From Vagococcus allomyrinae (GTDB lineage Bacteria; Bacillota; Bacilli; Lactobacillales; Vagococcaceae): a stretch of 64,000 bases of DNA. Of this stretch, positions 59,540 to 64,000 are shown piece after piece (position 1 is the stretch's first letter; the number at the start of each line of letters is the position of its first letter). The notes beneath the pieces were generated by a model. That model saw only the letters and a list, made by a program, of their open reading frames with translations. It searched no databases and was not told where the DNA came from. Where the stretch lies: the NCBI RefSeq assembly GCF_017829975.1, contig NZ_JAEEGA010000019.1:62001-126000 (forward strand). The letters run 5' to 3'. Made by a program: the position numbers and the translations under genes.

Positions 59540-59609
59540 ATAATGACGAGCAGAGAGTGGTGCTTTCAGCTTCTTTTTAGCTGGAAGTTTAACGATTGAT
59601 CGTCATTAT
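59540..59609. repeat. Nested inverted repeat (70 bases)
   Basis: An outer 10-bp stem (ATAATGACGA with TCGTCATTAT) encloses an inner 9-bp stem (CTTTCAGCT with AGCTGGAAG, one wobble). It has no T tract and may be a structured RNA or the footprint of a small mobile element. Confidence 0.5.
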
Positions 59610-59645
59610 TTAATAGGAGCTATATGGATTAAAAAGTTTGCCAAT

Positions 59646-60082
59646 TTATTCGATTAGTATGACCCCGCTAATAACAATATTAGCTTCAGTTTTTCTTTCG
59701 TTATTATAATCAGCAAGTGTTTTTCCAGAGTCAACGTCCTAAGCTGGATAGTCTTTCATAAGGTCTTCAACAGTTAAAATAGGTTCTTCATTTAAAACAG
59801 GCTCATCAGTTATTTTGTCAGTAAGTTCAGTGTCTTCTTGTTGTTCTTTTGAGTTGCTTTCAGTTCTTTTATTTCTAAAGTTGTAGCATCATACAGTTCT
59901 TTAAATGCGACATCTGATTTATTTTGTTCGGAAGTAAAGGCTTGAGTGTCTTTTTTTATTTGTTCCTCTAATTTTTTGTTCTCCGAGAGTAAGGTATTTA
60001 TTTTGGAATATTGTGATATTGAATAACCACCAATCCCGATTAAAGATATAGCTAATATAACAATAAATATTTTAACTTTCAT
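59646..60082 (-). pseudogene. Membrane-anchored coiled-coil protein, frameshifted
   Basis: The first 80 codons encode an N-terminal anchor (KIFIVILAISLIGIGGYSIS) and a coiled coil (KINTLLSENKKLEEQIKKDT). Translation then stops at 59810 as LLTK. In another frame the protein clearly continues: EQQEDTELTDKITDEPVLNE, then EEPILTVEDLMKDYPA, a TAG, and DVDSGKTLADYNNERKTEAN to 59646. So there is one frameshift near 59840 and one nonsense codon. I do not recognise the family. The ribosome site is poor (GGGGG). Confidence 0.65.
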
Positions 60083-60626
60083 AGTAGCGGCCCCCGACTA
60101 AGATATGAACTAATGCAACCTAACTTTACCATAAATTCAAGTGCAAAACGAGAATGTTTGTAGGCGACCGATAAATCTATATTAGGGTCTGAATGCTTTG
60201 TATGTTAGGTAAGGGGGAATGTATAAGAAAAGCTAATGTTTGGATGATTTTTTGGGGTGTTGTCAAAGTAAGGCGATAACTTTCTGCAATTCTCTTTTTC
60301 CAACGATCAGACACTACTATGTATAGCTTTAATGCTAAATCGTCAGATTCCCAAAAAGACAGTCAGGAAATGGGAATCCTGACTGCTTGCTACCGATTTT
60401 AGATTGTGTAAAATATTTCTCAGGAAAGGTAAATTAACTTCGGTAGTTAATTTAAATTTAACACACTATTTATGAATAGGTAAGTGGCTATTTCTTCACG
60501 TAAGTAGTCCAATATTTCCGCTAGTTGAGAGGACTAATGACACACTTTTCGAGTAAAGCTAAAAAAGTTTGAAAAAGTTAGAACAATCGTCCAACTTTTT
60601 CAAACTCGCGTCATTGACTGAGACTT
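60083..60626. other. Gene-free region with hairpins
   Basis: No open gene. AGTCAGGA-N8-TCCTGACT is at 60361-60384, a possible isolated hairpin. A strong terminator (60568-60606, GTTTGAAAAAGTT with AACTTTTTCAAAC) is on the minus strand after the lipoprotein gene. Confidence 0.55.
60568..60606 (-). terminator. Terminator after the lipoprotein gene at 60627
   Basis: A 13-bp near-perfect stem is followed on the minus strand by TTTTTT. Confidence 0.8.
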
Positions 60627-61145
60627 TTACTCGATTTTATCAGTGTCTTCTTGTGTAATAGTCATGTTAGCGATTTCTGAGGAATCTGGATTAAGGTAGA
60701 TTATTTGGATTTTTACATCTGGAATCATGCCTTTGGCGCCATCAATAACTGGTTTCATTGCTTTGACCATTGTTGGTTTTAAAGCTTCTTGATCGACTGC
60801 TACTTCAGCTTTTTGAGCAAAGGTGTAAGAATAGATAATCGTACTGTCTTCACCTTCTTCAATTTTTATATCAGAATACATCTCTCCAGCTTGAGTTTTT
60901 AAGGCTGGAACTTGAGATTGAGCGGCTTCTATCATAAGCTTAAAGGTTTGAGAGTTCCCTGATTCTGTTGTGGCCTCAGTTATTGATGAGAATTCCGTTT
61001 CTGTCGAGGATTCTACAGTCGTTGAAGATGATGAAGCGACTGTTTTGGAAACCGTTTTGTTTGATGTGTTCGAAGCGTTTGAACAAGCCCCTAAGCTGAT
61101 CACTGCTAGTGAGGTAATTAATAGTGCATAACTTTTCTTTTTCAT
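60627..61145 (-). CDS. Putative lipoprotein, possibly DUF4854
   Basis: The 172-aa product starts with a lipoprotein signal (MKKKSYALLITSLAVISLGAC, Cys21), then a Ser/Thr-rich linker (about 22-65), and a folded domain (SDIKIEEGEDSTIIYSYTF, DVKIQIIYLNPDSSEIA). The domain resembles DUF4854-type proteins (tentative). AAGGAG precedes the ATG. It is anchored outside the membrane; function unknown. Confidence 0.75.
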   Translation of the reverse strand: MKKKSYALLITSLAVISLGACSNASNTSNKTVSKTVASSSSTTVESSTETEFSSITEATTESGNSQTFKLMIEAAQSQVPALKTQAGEMYSDIKIEEGEDSTIIYSYTFAQKAEVAVDQEALKPTMVKAMKPVIDGAKGMIPDVKIQIIYLNPDSSEIANMTITQEDTDKIE

Positions 61146-61317
61146 GTAATACTCCTTTTTTAAACTTTTTCGAAATTTATACCAAGACGTTAAGTATAAA
61201 CCAAAATAGGCACAAAAGACAGTTCTTTTTATCGATGCTCATTCTCATATCGCTTTGAACTGTTAGTCGATCATAAGAAGCGAAAGGGAGGGAGTCAAAT
61301 AATCAGGGGATAATCGA

Positions 61318-61373
61318 AAAAGCTAGCGAACAGCTCTTCTGTGAGTTCACAGGAGAGCTGTTCGCTAGCTTTG
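61318..61373. terminator. Very long hairpin terminator
   Basis: A 26-bp stem (AAAGCTAGCGAACAGCTCT continuing with TCTGTGA, one wobble) has a 2-base loop. On the minus strand it ends in a T run, so it probably terminates the lipoprotein transcript from 61532; its length is unusual. Confidence 0.7.
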
Positions 61374-61531
61374 AAATAGAGTTATTTACGAGTTGTGTGT
61401 ATAGGATGCTAACATCACAATTATACATTGTTTAATCATAAAAGGCTATATAATAATTAGTTATTATGTACAATTCGATTTTCCGTTTCTTAAAAAGTAC
61501 TGTCTACTAGGCTATCGCTTTTTTTGAAACC

Positions 61532-62137
61532 TTACTTTAAAGTAATCGTCACGTCGTTATCTTTAAACATATCATCCAGATCTTCTGATTGAGTATCAGA
61601 AGATTGCCATTTAACTCGGATCTCAGAAATAGCAGTTGGATCAGTTAAAGTAGGAACATCAAAAATAACAGCTCCTTCTTTTTTGACACCAGTCAATATT
61701 TCACCACCGACACTGTCACTAACAGCCATATTGGAGTCAATTTGCTGTCCATCAATGACTAAAGTAGCTTGATCAGGATAGCTACTAAGATCTGCTTCGC
61801 CATTGTTTTCTAAAACAAATTTAAGTGCCACCATACCTTCACCTTTTAGTCCTGATTGAGCCATTGTGTCAGCTTCCATTTTTACAATGGAGACATTGGT
61901 AATAGTAGTGGTCAAACCATGCCATTCCTCAGACCAATTGGTTTCAAAGTCTGCTCGCGAAATAACACCCTTTGTTTCAACTTCTTTTTCGGATTGACTT
62001 GTCGAACTTTTAGTTGTTGATTTTTTAGTATTTTCCACTTTAGCCGGTTTTACATCTGCCTTTTTTTTATTAGTGCCACATGCACCTAATAATAGTAGGC
62101 TGATAACTAAAACGGAGATGACTGTTGTTTTTTTCAT
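61532..62137 (-). CDS. Putative lipoprotein (DUF4352/DUF5067-like)
   Basis: The 201-aa product has a lipoprotein signal (KKTTVISVLVISLLLLGAC, Cys about 20), a Lys/Ser-rich linker (about 24-60), and an Ig-like beta domain with the pattern LTTTITNVSIVK, then KGEGMVALKFVLENNGEADL, typical of DUF4352/DUF5067-type telokin-like domains. I choose the ATG at 62137 (seven residues inside the open frame) because the signal then starts MKKTT. It is anchored outside the membrane; function unknown. Confidence 0.75.
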   Translation of the reverse strand: MKKTTVISVLVISLLLLGACGTNKKKADVKPAKVENTKKSTTKSSTSQSEKEVETKGVISRADFETNWSEEWHGLTTTITNVSIVKMEADTMAQSGLKGEGMVALKFVLENNGEADLSSYPDQATLVIDGQQIDSNMAVSDSVGGEILTGVKKEGAVIFDVPTLTDPTAISEIRVKWQSSDTQSEDLDDMFKDNDVTITLK

Positions 62138-62258
62138 GTAAAACGCCCCACTTCCCAAATAATTTATGATTAATCATAGCATAAGACAGACATTAAGAGA
62201 AATAAAAACCTGATCCATGATGACTTAAGCAGTATACTAAAACCACGCGGAATGTTAT

Positions 62259-62567
62259 TTATTCAAATTCAATTTCGTAAATAGATTCATTAATAGAGTC
62301 AACAAAATCATCTTGAGCGATGTACTCGATCCAGCCATCTTCAGGCTCAGTTGTTTTTTTTACATTTGGTCGAATTTGGTTGTAAATATTTGTCAGTAGC
62401 TCTTTCCACTGTTTGTCAATCACTCGAGTCATTTTAACTTCGTTCCATCGTTTAGCAGGCGCACGTCGGGAATTTCGTGCCAGTTGATCATCCATGGCCT
62501 TACCATAAAAGGATTCCTTACTAGTTAATTGTTGTTCAATATAGTCGATAAATTCATTAATTGTCAT
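62259..62567 (-). CDS. Hypothetical protein (102 aa)
   Basis: The product is helical and soluble (NEFIDYIEQQLTSKESFYGK, then RVIDKQWKELLTNIYNQI) with an acidic end. AGGTG is 6 bases before the ATG. No family recognised. A cre-like site lies about 100 bases upstream but overlaps a plus-strand promoter. Confidence 0.6.
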   Translation of the reverse strand: MTINEFIDYIEQQLTSKESFYGKAMDDQLARNSRRAPAKRWNEVKMTRVIDKQWKELLTNIYNQIRPNVKKTTEPEDGWIEYIAQDDFVDSINESIYEIEFE

Positions 62568-62664
62568 TTTACACCTACTTCGTATCTTTATTGCGTCAAC
62601 TACCGCAAGACACTTATTGTAACATGTTTGAGCGGAAATTGCTGTTGATTTTATTTCCGAGAAG

Positions 62665-62702
62665 TGTAAACGTTTGCTTTTTATTTAAAAAGATGGTATA
62701 AA
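62665..62702 (+). promoter_or_regulatory. cre-overlapped promoter with no intact gene
   Basis: TTGCTT (62674-62679), a 17-base spacer and TATAAA (62697-62702) make a good plus-strand promoter. TGTAAACGTTTGCT (62665-62678) matches the CcpA cre pattern and covers the -35. AAGGAG follows at about 62712, but no frame opens after it. Confidence 0.6.
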
Positions 62703-62709
62703 TTAATTA

Positions 62710-63233
62710 TAAGGAGTCATAGAAATTCCCTAAAGGGCAGTTAGAAGAAACCAATTCGTTTAGATGCGGTGGCTGTCAGAACAAATCATCAAAGGCAAAA
62801 GCCGATGTTTGTTCAATAGGAGTCTAAATGATTTCAAAAGAAAAGGAAGTGGGAATTTGAGTAACTCCTTATTAACAGAATATGGTCTGGCAGGCTTAAC
62901 TTAAAGGCGATCGTGAAGACGTTAGAGACTCGATCAAGAAGCGTATAACGTTAAAAAATCCTGCTGGGCCTATTTCTATGGAAAAACCTCCTCGAGAGGT
63001 TATTTGTCGTTGACCAAAAAGAGGGAATGGTAAAAAAATTTACCCTTTTTGGTCAAAGACAACAGCTAATTATATTATATAAGGGTCCTTTTATCTACAA
63101 TAATCGGTAAATATGCAAATAATGATACTCGTCGCAAGGCCTTTAGTATTGGCAAGCGGAAGATTAACTTGGAAACAATAAGTTAGGTTATAATAGCACT
63201 ATTCGAAATGAGCAGCACAATCAGGAGGTTATC
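62710..63233 (+). other. Decayed region with hairpins
   Basis: No intact gene. A hairpin GAACAAATCATC...GATGTTTGTTC is at 62777-62815. Short frames (MISKEKEVGI at 62828, then SNSLLTEYGLAGLT, then GDREDVRDSIKKRITLKNPA in another frame) look like a frameshifted gene I cannot name. A nested hairpin at 63004-63062 (TTGACCAAAAAG with CTTTTTGGTCAA, and an outer TTGTC/GACAA) ends the region. Confidence 0.45.
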
Positions 63234-63923
63234 ATGAAAACATTAGTGATTTTAGCACATCCCAATATTAGTGAATCTGGAAGTCAACAATTTTTACTCA
63301 ACAGTGTTGAACAGTTTGAAAATGTGACCGTCCATCATTTAGACCGTCATTACCCAGATGGCAAGATCGATCGTCAAGCAGAGCAAGAGCTTTTAAAAAA
63401 GCATCAACGTATTATTTTTCAATTTCCTTTTTATTGGTACAGCTCTCCTTCTATTTTAAAAGAATGGCAAGACGTTGTTTTTGCTGGTGATGATTTTTAT
63501 CGACCAGAGGGAACCATCTTGAAAGGAAAAGAGTTTGGGTTGGTTCTAACAATTGGGGTAAGTGAGTCTGAATATCGGGCTGGTGGAAGAGAATCTTTTA
63601 CAGTCGATGAATTAACTCGTCCGTATCAAGCAGTTGCCCATCATATGGGGATGAGTTATTTACCACATTTTAGCATTCATCAGTTTGTCTACCTATCTGA
63701 GAGACAGCAACAACAACTTTTGATTGATTATCAGTTTTATCTGACAGGGCTTCAACCAGCTTCTCTTGAGAATCGAACTAACTGGATCATTCAAGCCTTA
63801 AAAACGACAGATCCAAAAAGCCTACCGATAGAAAAAAGAGCCAGGCTAGAAGCGATCATTACTGAACTGAGTGAGCGGCAGGACATCCTAGCTGATTTAA
63901 AAGCGACGTTAACAGAGTTTTAG
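63234..63923 (+). CDS. NAD(P)H-dependent oxidoreductase, flavodoxin-like (NQO1/KefF type)
   Basis: The 229-aa product starts MKTLVILAHPNISESGSQQF and has the flavodoxin-2 FMN/quinone pocket FQFPFYWYSSPSILKEWQD and LVLTIGVSESEYRAGG. It should reduce quinones or similar acceptors. A C-terminal helical extension of about 50 residues goes beyond the family's usual 180. AGGAGG lies before the ATG. Another gene starts 15 bases after its stop. Confidence 0.85.
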   Translation: MKTLVILAHPNISESGSQQFLLNSVEQFENVTVHHLDRHYPDGKIDRQAEQELLKKHQRIIFQFPFYWYSSPSILKEWQDVVFAGDDFYRPEGTILKGKEFGLVLTIGVSESEYRAGGRESFTVDELTRPYQAVAHHMGMSYLPHFSIHQFVYLSERQQQQLLIDYQFYLTGLQPASLENRTNWIIQALKTTDPKSLPIEKRARLEAIITELSERQDILADLKATLTEF

Positions 63924-63938
63924 AAAGGAAGATGACAA

Positions 63939-64000
63939 GTGGAAACAACCGATTGGCTAGTAACAGAATTATTAGATTTGGCTTCGTCCAGCCGCGATTA
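63939..64000 (+). CDS. Start of an unidentified gene (cut by window end)
   Basis: GTG at 63939-63941 follows AAGGAAG at 7 bases and reads METTDWLVTELLDLASSSRD to the end of the window. It is likely in an operon with the oxidoreductase. Too short to identify; an alternative ATG at 63932 in another frame has no ribosome site. Confidence 0.5.
   Translation, partial: METTDWLVTELLDLASSSRD

Overview
The window looks like a low-GC Firmicute of the order Lactobacillales, most likely Enterococcaceae (Vagococcus- or Enterococcus-like). The evidence is the run pcrA-ligA-camS-gatCAB-dagK-RlmCD-type methyltransferase, a cAM373-type pheromone lipoprotein (CamS), EbsC, a gdhA-pgi pair, CcpA-type cre sites, LtaS, and a tmRNA whose tag reads AKNENTFALAA. 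Genus is an inference; there is no rRNA in the window.

Layout. 1-800: end of a flavin reductase and a small two-gene unit, the second gene frameshifted. 950-7315: an accessory island with a HypD-like glycyl radical enzyme, its radical-SAM activase, a membrane diguanylate cyclase co-oriented with the activase, and an XRE-cupin regulator. A near-identical 20-bp sequence lies upstream of both the enzyme and the regulator. 7325-8065: an IS200-type element. 8071-12341: a CelB-type PTS permease with a small membrane protein, divergent from a ROK repressor and an MFS transporter, with a cre site and a palindromic operator between them. 12469-14467: deoxynucleoside kinase and two unknown genes. 14540-17685: a heavily deleted prophage (TerS tail, TerL-portal in-frame fusion, capsid and head-closure scraps, one intact membrane-protein gene) ending at the 3' end of ssrA, the likely attachment site. 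18145-24636: HAD phosphatase, a two-component system, UPF0223, an inositol-monophosphatase-family gene and typA. 24792-25117: cold-shock gene with a structured leader. 25430-36898: housekeeping DNA repair, tRNA amidation, lipid and rRNA modification genes. 37415-46543: a 3042-aa surface protein with about five collagen-binding-type domains, 20 SpaA/Cna-B repeats and an unusual LPQAS sorting motif preceded by RGD. 46627-47953: an FtsX-like permease and an ABC-ATPase-like protein without Walker A. 48077-50224: ltaS. 50597-54123: methyltransferase, EbsC, DUF2785 and a double-GNAT protein. 54141-59046: unknown protein, HI0933-type flavoprotein, gdhA, pgi. 59047-63233: a gene-poor, decaying stretch with two lipoproteins, a frameshifted gene and a cre-overlapped promoter that drives no intact gene. 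63234-end: an NAD(P)H oxidoreductase and the start of another gene.

How parts may work together. The radical enzyme, activase, cyclase and XRE-cupin regulator look like one anaerobic catabolic module, with c-di-GMP signalling that is uncommon in this order. The PTS/ROK/MFS block is a carbohydrate locus under CcpA and its own repressor. The giant surface protein, the odd ABC/FtsX pair and LtaS make a cell-envelope region, although no sortase is present here.
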